Both the position numbers and the translations under genes were made by a program. The notes under the pieces are model-generated. The model was not told the DNA's origin and ran no database searches. It saw only the letters and a program-made list of their open reading frames with translations. A stretch of DNA of 10,197 nt from Candidatus Scatoplasma merdavium (GTDB lineage Bacteria; Bacillota_I; Bacilli_A; RFN20; CAG-288), in contig JADING010000046.1 of the NCBI GenBank assembly GCA_017694135.1, positions 1 through 10,197 on the forward strand. The letters run 5' to 3'. This document shows positions 1-6,424 of this stretch, one piece after another (the stretch's first letter is position 1; each line of letters begins with the position of its first letter).

Positions 1-27
1 TCGTGAGTTCAAATCTCACATTCCCGA
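1..27 (+). tRNA. 3' end of a tRNA gene (T arm and acceptor strand), possibly tRNA-Pro
   Basis: A canonical T arm is visible: stem GTGAG (3-7), loop TTCAAAT (8-14) and stem CTCAC (15-19), with the invariant G53-TTC and C61. The 3' acceptor strand ATTCCCG (20-26) and discriminator A (27) follow. The unseen 5' acceptor strand should read CGGGAAT. A C1-G72 pair with A73 is typical of bacterial tRNA-Pro, but the anticodon lies outside the window, so the identity is only a suggestion. CCA is not encoded, because T28-T34 follows directly. A CCA-adding enzyme would therefore be needed. Confidence 0.8.
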
Positions 28-84
28 TTTTTTTGTTTTCTTTTAAAAGCAGTGGTAAATAAATCATAGAAGTTGCTTTTTAAG
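28..84 (+). terminator. U-rich tract and weak inverted repeat after the tRNA
   Basis: A T-run (28-34) directly follows the tRNA and leads into more T-rich sequence. An imperfect inverted repeat follows: CTTTTAAAAGCA (40-51) can pair with TGCTTTTTAAG (74-84) with one bulge, leaving a loop of about 22 nt. The second arm contains five Ts. This could act as a tRNA transcript end, but the large loop and A/T-dominated stem make it a weak terminator candidate. Confidence 0.3.
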
Positions 85-236
85 TTGTATTTAGACTGAT
101 AAATAAAATGTGAAAAAAATTATACTTTTATATTTGCATAGTGAGAAAACCGCGAAAAACTCAAATATATTTTTTTAAATTATCAAACTAATATAAAAAA
201 ATAAATGTTTTTTACATTAATAAATAATTAGCTATT
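85..236. other. AT-rich spacer with no gene
   Basis: This stretch is almost entirely A and T, with long A-tracts and T-tracts. I see no ORF with a plausible ribosome binding site on either strand and no RNA gene. A small inverted repeat (AATGT...ACATT, around 203-217) is within what such AT-rich sequence yields by chance. Phased A-tracts upstream of a strong promoter can act as an UP-like or curved element, but that is inference only. Confidence 0.5.
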
Positions 237-266
237 TTGACAAAGTTTTAATCCTAGTGGTATAAA
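237..266 (+). promoter_or_regulatory. Strong sigma-A promoter of the SipW-type secretion operon
   Basis: A perfect -35 box TTGACA (237-242) is followed, after 18 bp, by the -10 box TATAAA (261-266, five of six to consensus). The -10 is preceded by TGG (258-260), which makes an extended -10. Transcription should start near 273, giving a short leader of about 28 nt. It is the best promoter in the window and implies high expression of the first gene. Confidence 0.82.
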
Positions 267-282
267 AACAATACAAATCATT

Positions 283-305
283 AAGGAGGTTAAATGATTT
301 TATGA
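283..305 (+). promoter_or_regulatory. Strong Shine-Dalgarno site with an in-between three-codon ORF
   Basis: AAGGAGGT (283-290) is a near-perfect anti-SD match. It sits 12 nt (from the end of GGAGG) before the ATG at 302 and only 4 nt before another ATG at 294. The 294 start reads Met-Ile-Leu-stop. Its TGA (303-305) overlaps the 302 ATG as ATGA. The 302 start is still the right one for the gene, because it gives a normal signal peptide, but initiation might involve the mini-ORF. Confidence 0.6.
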
Positions 306-925
306 GAAGAAATTCAAAAAGGGCCTTAGCGATGATCTTACCAGCCTTCGCTATGGCATCTGTTATCGGAGCTGGTTATTCGACTTGGTTCTTTGACTCA
401 ACAGAAATTAATGATACTGATTCAACCCTCACTATCACAGTTGAAGGCTATACCGATATGGGTGTCTTAACTATTGATGCAAATACTGCTGTATTGATCT
501 TAGATCAACGTGGAACTGGTGGTGAAGCTGATGAAGACAATTCTAACGGTTTATCAATCACGGGTGAAGTTAAGTATACACATACTAACACTGTTGACGC
601 TGAAGATGGATATGAGTTTGAGTTAACTAACTACGAGTATTCTATTACCGTGACTTACACTGGCGATATTACTACTTATCTTTCTATCGGTGCTGGGGAC
701 TTATCTACAAAGACTTATACTGAAGATGACGTTGATTTTATCACCCCTACCTCTGACAGTGGTGGTGTTGTCACTTTAAATGCAGAACAATTGAAGACGT
801 TAGTTAATCCGACTTGGAAGAGAGTACCTAAAAGCCTTGTTGAGTATACTGCAATGCGTACTGCCATGGAATCTTCTACTATTGATATTACAGTGACTGC
901 TACTTATCATCCAGAAGCTAACTAA
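302..925 (+). CDS. Exported TasA/camelysin-like protein with SipW-type signal peptide (likely major subunit)
   Basis: This encodes a 207-residue exported protein. The N-terminus is basic (MRRNSKR), followed by a hydrophobic segment (about residues 9-25) and then GAGYSTWFFD (23-32). That resembles the SipW-processed signal peptides of TasA and camelysin (GGGTWAAF-type), with cleavage expected around residues 27-29. The mature part has alternating beta-rich segments (ITVEGY, YSITVTYTG, IDITVTATY), many Thr and Asp residues, and no Cys anywhere, which suits an all-beta extracellular domain. It is a paralogue of the next gene: both share V-x-G-[YF]-x-D-x-G soon after the signal and a closing beta strand. 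The strong promoter, strong SD and first position in the operon suggest it is the most abundant product. A fibre-subunit role is inferred from TasA. No catalytic motif or cell-wall anchor is seen. Confidence 0.75.
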   Translation: MRRNSKRALAMILPAFAMASVIGAGYSTWFFDSTEINDTDSTLTITVEGYTDMGVLTIDANTAVLILDQRGTGGEADEDNSNGLSITGEVKYTHTNTVDAEDGYEFELTNYEYSITVTYTGDITTYLSIGAGDLSTKTYTEDDVDFITPTSDSGGVVTLNAEQLKTLVNPTWKRVPKSLVEYTAMRTAMESSTIDITVTATYHPEAN

Positions 926-962
926 TTATATTGATAATAATTAATTTAATTTAATCTCATTT

Positions 963-1616
963 ATGGTGATGAAGAAGAAACTTTGGTTAGTGTTTCTTCC
1001 GCTTGTGGCGGCTTCATGTTCTGGAGCCGCCTATAGCGTTTGGTATTTTTCTGAAAAAGATAAAGTTGAGGTATCAAACAACGTAGATGTTGATGTCAAT
1101 GGATTTGTTGATGTAGGGGATATTAAAGTTTATCTAAAAGAATCTCCTAGCAGCTCTGGTACTTTAGCAGGTACTGATATTGATTTTTCTACCTTATCTG
1201 AACTAACATGTTTTTCTATTTATTTTGAACAGCAAGTTATCACTTACGATAATTTCTATGTTGTTTGGAATTACCCCAATGATTCTGAAGTTATCGATGA
1301 GACTTTTTCTAATTTTACTTTTGAGGTCAGTATTAAAATAATTGGCCCTATTAAAGACTTAATATCTGTTCAAAATTACAGTGAAGAAACCGAAACCGAC
1401 GCAATTATCTTTAATGGCACGTGGAATACAGGATACATAGCTAATGATAATGGTGTTAACAGATATGTATTTGAGCCACAGTTTGTTTTTGAGTACCATG
1501 AAGATACTAAACCTGTTAGTGCTGATGCTTTTAAGAAACTTTATGTTTGCGCTACAAATCCGAATTCACATATAGAAGTCAATTTTGAAGTTTCTTACAA
1601 TGGTCCGATTGTATGA
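963..1616 (+). CDS. Second exported TasA-like paralogue with SipW-type signal peptide (likely minor subunit)
   Basis: This encodes a 217-residue protein. It has a basic start (MVMKKK), a hydrophobic core (7-19) and SGAAYSVWYFSE (20-31), closely matching the motif of the preceding gene. Residues 45-52 (VNGFVDVG) align with VEGYTDMG of that protein, and a later strand with EVSIKIIG plus the final IEVNFEVSY also correspond, so the two are paralogues. Cys83 and Cys196 lie in the mature part, unlike the Cys-free neighbour. Cys19 within VAASC loosely fits a lipobox, but the conserved YSxW motif favours SipW-type cleavage. No Shine-Dalgarno sequence precedes ATG 963 or the in-frame ATG 969, so translation is probably weak or coupled to the upstream gene 37 nt away. 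A minor fibre component or tip/anchor role is inference. Confidence 0.7.
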   Translation: MVMKKKLWLVFLPLVAASCSGAAYSVWYFSEKDKVEVSNNVDVDVNGFVDVGDIKVYLKESPSSSGTLAGTDIDFSTLSELTCFSIYFEQQVITYDNFYVVWNYPNDSEVIDETFSNFTFEVSIKIIGPIKDLISVQNYSEETETDAIIFNGTWNTGYIANDNGVNRYVFEPQFVFEYHEDTKPVSADAFKKLYVCATNPNSHIEVNFEVSYNGPIV

Positions 1617-1628
1617 GGGAAGTGAGTT

Positions 1629-4094
1629 ATGAAAAAGTACTTTAATAAGAAGATTTTCACAGCTATCATATTTTGCTTCTTGCTTTTGACTACTTCTTCA
1701 GTTTTTTCTTTGTTTTATTTTTCATTGAACACCTCTGCTACTATCGGTGGTGAAGAAAACCTGCTGGTTGACGATATAGCAGAAAACTACAATATGGACC
1801 CTAGTGATCGCTTAGCATCTGATTATTATGAAGTTTCATTTTTCCCAAATCCTAGAGCGGCGACTGCGAGTGATGCGAATAGTATTCATAATTATTATTT
1901 AAATTACACTGACATACCTACTACTAGTACTTCTCAAAGTAGTTTAACCGGTTGGGGACAAGTGTTTTATTCTGGTAATGACCAAGCCACGTATGGGAAA
2001 CAGCTTTCGTACTCCTCCTCTGGTCAAGAATATATTCAGGAGAATGATAATGAGAAGTATTATTTTGGTAATTACTTTTATGGCACAGGTACTCTTTTTG
2101 ATGGATATTGGGGAAACTATGTTAATAAATCAGATGACAATTCTGAACAACCACCAGTGAGCTCTTATGCTGTTACTGATAAAAACAATTTTGCTAAACC
2201 AATTGACAGAACTGTTTATCAAGCTGTTACTCCTTCGCTTTTATATGAAATAGAAAACACTTATCAACCCGCTACTGCTACTCGTGACCAGGGACAATGG
2301 CCCATGACCTTTAATGGTTGGTCTTATTCTCAAAATGTCGCGGCAAACCATGGATATGGCTGGCAGGGTGACTTTAAGCTTTATGATTTTGGTATGGATT
2401 TAGAAGCTTATGATATGATGAAACCTGACGGAACAATTGCAACAGAAGCTGAAAGAGGCCAACCAGCTATTGATGGAACGCTGATTGGAGATCATAAAGT
2501 CTACCTTTACGCTGTTTATACTTCAGGGAAAGATTATGCGCAGTATATTGCGAGTACGGAGGGTGGATATGGTGATATATCAGATTCTGATTATGGTTCT
2601 CGTTTTGATTCATTAAGAATTACTAAAAAAGATGGAGGGAAGGAAGTAACTAGTAAATACATGGCTTTTAAATCCACCCAAGATGGGTATAAACCTACTA
2701 ACGGGAATATTAGAACTGATTATGGATATTATTACTATAATGGATTAACCATTATGCCAGATGAAAGCAATACGTATTTTGATTTGGCTTTTGGCTTGGC
2801 TAACTCTAAAGGTTGGGATGGAACCTGGGGAGAGGGAGAAAATTACAATACTTCCCAAAGTCAGTTAATAAATCTGCAAGGTAATTACAATGTTTATGTT
2901 TATTTAATGAAGAATAACTTTGATGTTAATGAGGGTAATTGGCCATTCGAGCGACATACATATCATTATAACTTTGCCGATGCTCAAAATAATGAAGCTT
3001 ATGATAGAGCTAGTGATGTAGGAATTACAATTGATAAAGCTTGGCTAGATGTGTTTGTAAATGAAGAAAATGGGACTAACCCAATATTGCCCAAAGATCT
3101 AAGAAGTAAAATTAATAATAATCAAATTAGAAAAATTATAGATACTGGTGGATCTCAGAAGTATTATGCTACTCAAGAAAAAAATCGGTTTGCTAAGACT
3201 GTTGATTTCCGTGCCATTATTTTAGTTGAAAGAAACTATGAGTTTAGGTTGACTGGTAACCTCATGCATTCTTTTAATTACGATGATTCTGAGCATGTCA
3301 TGTATGGAAGTTCTTCGAATGGTATTGTAGATACGAGTACATATTATCTTGAGAGAGTTTATCTTTCTAATAATTCTGATCAATTGTTTAATTATCATTA
3401 CAATTACGAAGGAGAGTCATTTAATAGTTTATTTAAAGAAAATGTTTTTACTTTCCACGCTGATAGGGGAAGATTAAATTACAAGGTTAGTATTAATGAC
3501 AATGATGTAGATTATCCAGATACCGCAGACTACATTCAACACGCTAGTGGTACTAATGATGAAGCGGCATTTAACAATGGTAATGGGGAATACGATTACT
3601 ATTTGCCTAATAATCCTAATAACATTATCGAAAGTGTCGATGGTAAAATTGGTTATAACGATAAGTTGTTAAAATTTGTGGGTAATACAGGATATTACGA
3701 CTTGAAAGTAAAAGTTGAGTATTCTGCCACTAATGGCCAAGATGCGAAAATTAATAATGTAATTGTATCCGTTAAGCCTTCTAAGTTGAAAGCGTTTATT
3801 AAAATATATAAAGATGATTTAACAGAGAGATACGAGTCAGTTTTTATTAATCACTCCGCTACACCTACTTATTTAGTAAGTTCAGATACAAACCACGAGT
3901 TTTCTACAAATATCACTATTAATTACGATGATAAACTTTTCAATAATGGCACACACAGTTTCAAAGATATTATCGATAGCTTATCTGAAGGTGAGGCATT
4001 GATAAATCACGTTACACAAAAACCTATTACTGAGAATGATTTTCCTATGAATATAGATAGATCTTATATCTTCTACATTGGAACTGTAGAATAG
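1629..4094 (+). CDS. Large Tyr/Asn-rich exported surface protein, predicted SipW-type substrate
   Basis: This encodes an 821-residue protein that I do not recognise as a whole. The N-terminus is KKYFNKK plus a hydrophobic stretch (about 9-25), ending in SVFSLFYFSLN (24-34). That is a divergent form of the YSxWFF motif of the two upstream proteins. The mature chain has no Cys, is very rich in Tyr, Asn, Asp, Ser and Gly, and has several YYY- or NNN-like clusters. Residues 66-300 contain pieces that recall a single, expanded InlB-type B repeat (YYEVSFFPN at 66-74, MTFNGWSYSQN at 226-236, VYLYAVYTSG at 291-300), though the match is weak. The C-terminal third has beta-rich stretches (YYDLKVKVEYS, INNVIVSVKP) like Ig-type domains. 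There is no LPXTG motif or C-terminal membrane segment, so retention would be non-covalent. The SD is GAGGGA (1615-1620). An adhesin, matrix or fibre-associated role is inferred from context. Confidence 0.68.
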   Translation: MKKYFNKKIFTAIIFCFLLLTTSSVFSLFYFSLNTSATIGGEENLLVDDIAENYNMDPSDRLASDYYEVSFFPNPRAATASDANSIHNYYLNYTDIPTTSTSQSSLTGWGQVFYSGNDQATYGKQLSYSSSGQEYIQENDNEKYYFGNYFYGTGTLFDGYWGNYVNKSDDNSEQPPVSSYAVTDKNNFAKPIDRTVYQAVTPSLLYEIENTYQPATATRDQGQWPMTFNGWSYSQNVAANHGYGWQGDFKLYDFGMDLEAYDMMKPDGTIATEAERGQPAIDGTLIGDHKVYLYAVYTSGKDYAQYIASTEGGYGDISDSDYGSRFDSLRITKKDGGKEVTSKYMAFKSTQDGYKPTNGNIRTDYGYYYYNGLTIMPDESNTYFDLAFGLANSKGWDGTWGEGENYNTSQSQLINLQGNYNVYVYLMKNNFDVNEGNWPFERHTYHYNFADAQNNEAYDRASDVGITIDKAWLDVFVNEENGTNPILPKDLRSKINNNQIRKIIDTGGSQKYYATQEKNRFAKTVDFRAIILVERNYEFRLTGNLMHSFNYDDSEHVMYGSSSNGIVDTSTYYLERVYLSNNSDQLFNYHYNYEGESFNSLFKENVFTFHADRGRLNYKVSINDNDVDYPDTADYIQHASGTNDEAAFNNGNGEYDYYLPNNPNNIIESVDGKIGYNDKLLKFVGNTGYYDLKVKVEYSATNGQDAKINNVIVSVKPSKLKAFIKIYKDDLTERYESVFINHSATPTYLVSSDTNHEFSTNITINYDDKLFNNGTHSFKDIIDSLSEGEALINHVTQKPITENDFPMNIDRSYIFYIGTVE

Positions 4095-4111
4095 AAAGAG
4101 AGGACTGAATT

Positions 4112-5173
4112 ATGGATGTTGGTATGGTAGTGGCTATTTGTGTCTTAGCTTTGTTTACGTTTGTTTATTTGACTGTCTTCTTTCTAGTTTTCTCTTTGGA
4201 AAAAAAGAGTTATCTGTCCGGTAATGAGGATGGGGAAGTAAGAGAAGAAATTCACAAAGACTATAAAAAGTATTTGAGGAAGAAAAAGGAAAACGAAGAC
4301 TTTGTCTCTTACTCTTTAAAGAAAAACCGTTCGAAGAAGCAAAGGGGAATTGTTTACTCTGGCATCGTTTGGATTTTCTGTATTTTCTGCGCTGGAGTCA
4401 TTGCTTTTTCCGCCCACTTAAAAAGCAACAACGATCAGTTCTACTTTGGTGATACTACTTTCTTGGTTGTTCAAACCGGTTCAATGTCTAGTAAAAATGA
4501 CAGGAATGATTATTTAGTCGGTTACGATAATCAGATTCAGACTAATTCACTAATCGGTATTGAAACTATCACTGAAGAAGATATGAAACTTTATGATATA
4601 TACGCTTTTAAGATGGATGATAGCGTTATTGTTCACCGTCTTATAGGGATTGAAACTGATAACGGAGTAACAACTTATACGTTTAGAGGTGACGCTAATA
4701 CTGGATCGTTAAGCGGGGAAATGAATCTTCCTTTTTCTGATATCATTGGTAGATACAATGGTTTCAAGTCGCAAATATTGGGTAACGCCTTTGTCTATTT
4801 GCAATCTGGTATCGGTGTTATTTCTCTTGCCTGCGCCGCTATTATTTTGTTGGGTTACGACGCTTTTAGAGGCGGCTCTTTAAATTCGTATGAAGCTAGA
4901 TACAATTATTTGAGCTACAACGCTTATAAGATTTATTTGGATTATGAGAATTACACTTATTTAAAAAAGCAAGTAAGATGTCACAATAAGAACAACGAAT
5001 TATCCATTTATTCTAAAGTAATTACTCTCTTAGAAAAAAACGGATATCCAGAGATGTCGCACGGTGTTGTTGTTTCTATTTCTGATAACAAAAACAAAGT
5101 TGAAGTGCTTTTAAACGAAGTGGAAACACCGACTGTTGTTGAGTATAAGTCTGACGAGATTTACGTTTGTTAG
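4112..5173 (+). CDS. SipW-like membrane signal peptidase I (S26B, ER/archaeal type) with extra N- and C-terminal regions
   Basis: This is the signal peptidase expected to process the three upstream proteins. Catalytic motifs are in order: QTGSMS (121-126, nucleophile Ser124), VIVHRLIGI (172-180, His175 in place of the bacterial Lys general base) and TFRGDAN (190-196, Asp194). The Ser-His arrangement and RGDAN box mark the S26B/SipW type, not the usual LepB type. Three membrane segments are visible: about 4-28, 79-101 and 226-249. At 353 residues it is much longer than B. subtilis SipW (about 190). It has an additional N-terminal TM with a Lys/Glu-rich linker (30-78) and a roughly 100-residue tail after the last TM, of unknown function. 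The SD AGAGGA sits 7 nt before the ATG, and the gene follows the 821-residue gene by 17 nt, so they share an operon. Confidence 0.88.
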   Translation: MDVGMVVAICVLALFTFVYLTVFFLVFSLEKKSYLSGNEDGEVREEIHKDYKKYLRKKKENEDFVSYSLKKNRSKKQRGIVYSGIVWIFCIFCAGVIAFSAHLKSNNDQFYFGDTTFLVVQTGSMSSKNDRNDYLVGYDNQIQTNSLIGIETITEEDMKLYDIYAFKMDDSVIVHRLIGIETDNGVTTYTFRGDANTGSLSGEMNLPFSDIIGRYNGFKSQILGNAFVYLQSGIGVISLACAAIILLGYDAFRGGSLNSYEARYNYLSYNAYKIYLDYENYTYLKKQVRCHNKNNELSIYSKVITLLEKNGYPEMSHGVVVSISDNKNKVEVLLNEVETPTVVEYKSDEIYVC

Positions 5174-5210
5174 AAAACTTGTTATTTTAACTCTTTTTAG
5201 CTCTTTATTA

Positions 5211-5222
5211 TGGTAAGATAAT
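5211..5222 (+). promoter_or_regulatory. Candidate extended -10 promoter for the downstream housekeeping operon
   Basis: TGGTAAGAT (5211-5219) resembles an extended -10, and the overlapping GATAAT (5217-5222) matches TATAAT at five of six positions. No good -35 box lies at the right distance; the region there is T-rich (CTCTTTTTAG). If it is active, transcription would start near 5226-5229, right at the base of the following hairpin. Confidence 0.4.
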
Positions 5223-5229
5223 AGCGTTC

Positions 5230-5254
5230 AAGCACGTTTGTATTCGTGCTTTTT
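5230..5254 (+). terminator. Rho-independent terminator-like hairpin after the signal peptidase gene
   Basis: AAGCACG (5230-5236) pairs perfectly with CGTGCTT (5245-5251) around an 8-nt loop, and a run of five Ts (5250-5254) closes it. It lies 56 nt past the signal peptidase stop and would end the secretion operon transcript. The Shine-Dalgarno AGGAG (5255-5259) of the next gene directly follows, so the same hairpin could also sit at the very 5' end of the next operon's mRNA and shield it. Confidence 0.65.
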
Positions 5255-5266
5255 AGGAGTTGAAAA

Positions 5267-6424
5267 ATGGAAGAAAAAAACACTGATATTCAAGTTAATC
5301 AAGAAGAAAATGATGTTGACGAATTGCTGTCTGCAGGTAAGAAAGACAACGTTCAAGAAGTGCTAGAAAGCGAAGCGGAAGCTAATCCTTTAAACAATAT
5401 TTCCGATGTTTTGAATAAAGTCAATTCGGATAGTGAGCTTTTTAAGCCTTTAGAAGATTATTCGAAAGAGATTCCAGGTGATGAAGCGGTCTCTTTGCTT
5501 CAAAAGGACTTTTCGCAAAATTTAAAGAAAGCCAACATCTTTTCTAAAGTGACATCGATTATCCTAATCGCTGGTGTTGCCGGTTTGTTAGCATCGGTTA
5601 TTGCTGGCATCAACTGGCTCATTTGGACGATATTGGGAGTTGTAATCGTCTTGATGATTGTCGCTTTTATCTTTCAAAGAAGAGCGAACAAAGATCTTTC
5701 TGCTCAAGCTGATAAATACATTTCGCGGGCGATTGAAACCATTGATTCCTACGCTTTTGATCAAGAAGGGTTAACTAACAAGCAATTCTCAGTTAAATCC
5801 CGCGTGGCCTTAGATGATTTAGTTGAAGCTCACTATTTCGATGTTATCCAAAAGTTCAATTCTCGCAATATTGTCACTGCTACTTATTTAGGTGAAACTT
5901 TAAAAGTCGGCGAAGTCGCTTGTATGAATCCTTATCAGGAAGCTGCTGACGATACGCAAAACACTGCTCAACCCGTCAAGAAAAAAGGGAAGGCGCCAGA
6001 AGCTTCTTATGGTATATTTGGAAAGTATTTTTCATACCCTTTATTACTTAGTGAAAACGCCTCGATCATTTTGACTTTAAAAGGCCCTAACTGCTATTTG
6101 CCAACTTACTTAGATGGATACACTGAAGTTACCACTGACCGATTGAAGTCTTCCTTTGTTTGCTACACAGATAACAAAGCTGTCTTTGATAACGTCTTAG
6201 CTAACGATGAATTAGTTGAGCTTCTGAACAGCTTTAATCCGGATGAACATATGGAAAACATGTTCTTGTCTGTTAATCCTCACGGTTTAAAGATCTGCTT
6301 GAATTACAATGAATCAGTCATGGAAGTTCCGACTGTCGGCAGTGTTAAAGGTCAACCATACACTCACTTTAAGCAAGATGTGAGAAAGGTACTAGATATT
6401 ATTGCTCAGCTTAAAAAGGACTAA
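5267..6424 (+). CDS. Two-TM membrane protein resembling DUF3137
   Basis: This encodes a 385-residue protein. Residues 1-90 are acidic and polar with probable helices. Two adjacent membrane segments (about 96-115 and 118-137) follow, ending in FQRRANK, which places the following domain in the cytoplasm. The C-terminal part (about 185-360) matches my recollection of the DUF3137 pattern: a YLGE/VGEV segment, a basic linker (238-242), YGIFGKYFSYPLLL, then FVCYTDNKAVFDNVLANDELVELL and a short strand near LKICLNYN. The function of that family is not known to me. The start is supported by AGGAG 7 nt upstream. Its stop overlaps the next start (TAATG), so it is coupled to the DUF402 gene and, through it, to the t6A genes. 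The family assignment is from motif memory and is tentative. Confidence 0.6.
   Translation: MEEKNTDIQVNQEENDVDELLSAGKKDNVQEVLESEAEANPLNNISDVLNKVNSDSELFKPLEDYSKEIPGDEAVSLLQKDFSQNLKKANIFSKVTSIILIAGVAGLLASVIAGINWLIWTILGVVIVLMIVAFIFQRRANKDLSAQADKYISRAIETIDSYAFDQEGLTNKQFSVKSRVALDDLVEAHYFDVIQKFNSRNIVTATYLGETLKVGEVACMNPYQEAADDTQNTAQPVKKKGKAPEASYGIFGKYFSYPLLLSENASIILTLKGPNCYLPTYLDGYTEVTTDRLKSSFVCYTDNKAVFDNVLANDELVELLNSFNPDEHMENMFLSVNPHGLKICLNYNESVMEVPTVGSVKGQPYTHFKQDVRKVLDIIAQLKKD

Noticed and set aside
28..236. CRISPR array, origin or small RNA gene in the AT-rich spacer
   Set aside because: There are no spaced direct repeats, no DnaA-box cluster and no convincing structured RNA; only low-complexity A/T tracts.
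926..962. A leaderless promoter (GATAAT at 933-938) for the second secretion gene
   Set aside because: No -35 element lies at a suitable distance, and any TATAAT-like match is expected by chance in this A/T-only gap.
1978..2160. Open frame of 60 codons on the + strand
   Set aside because: It lies wholly inside the 821-residue gene in another frame, has no SD and resembles no known protein.
302..5173. Pilus or sortase-assembled surface operon
   Set aside because: No LPXTG-type motif, C-terminal membrane anchor or sortase gene is present; the peptidase boxes are of the S26B signal peptidase type.
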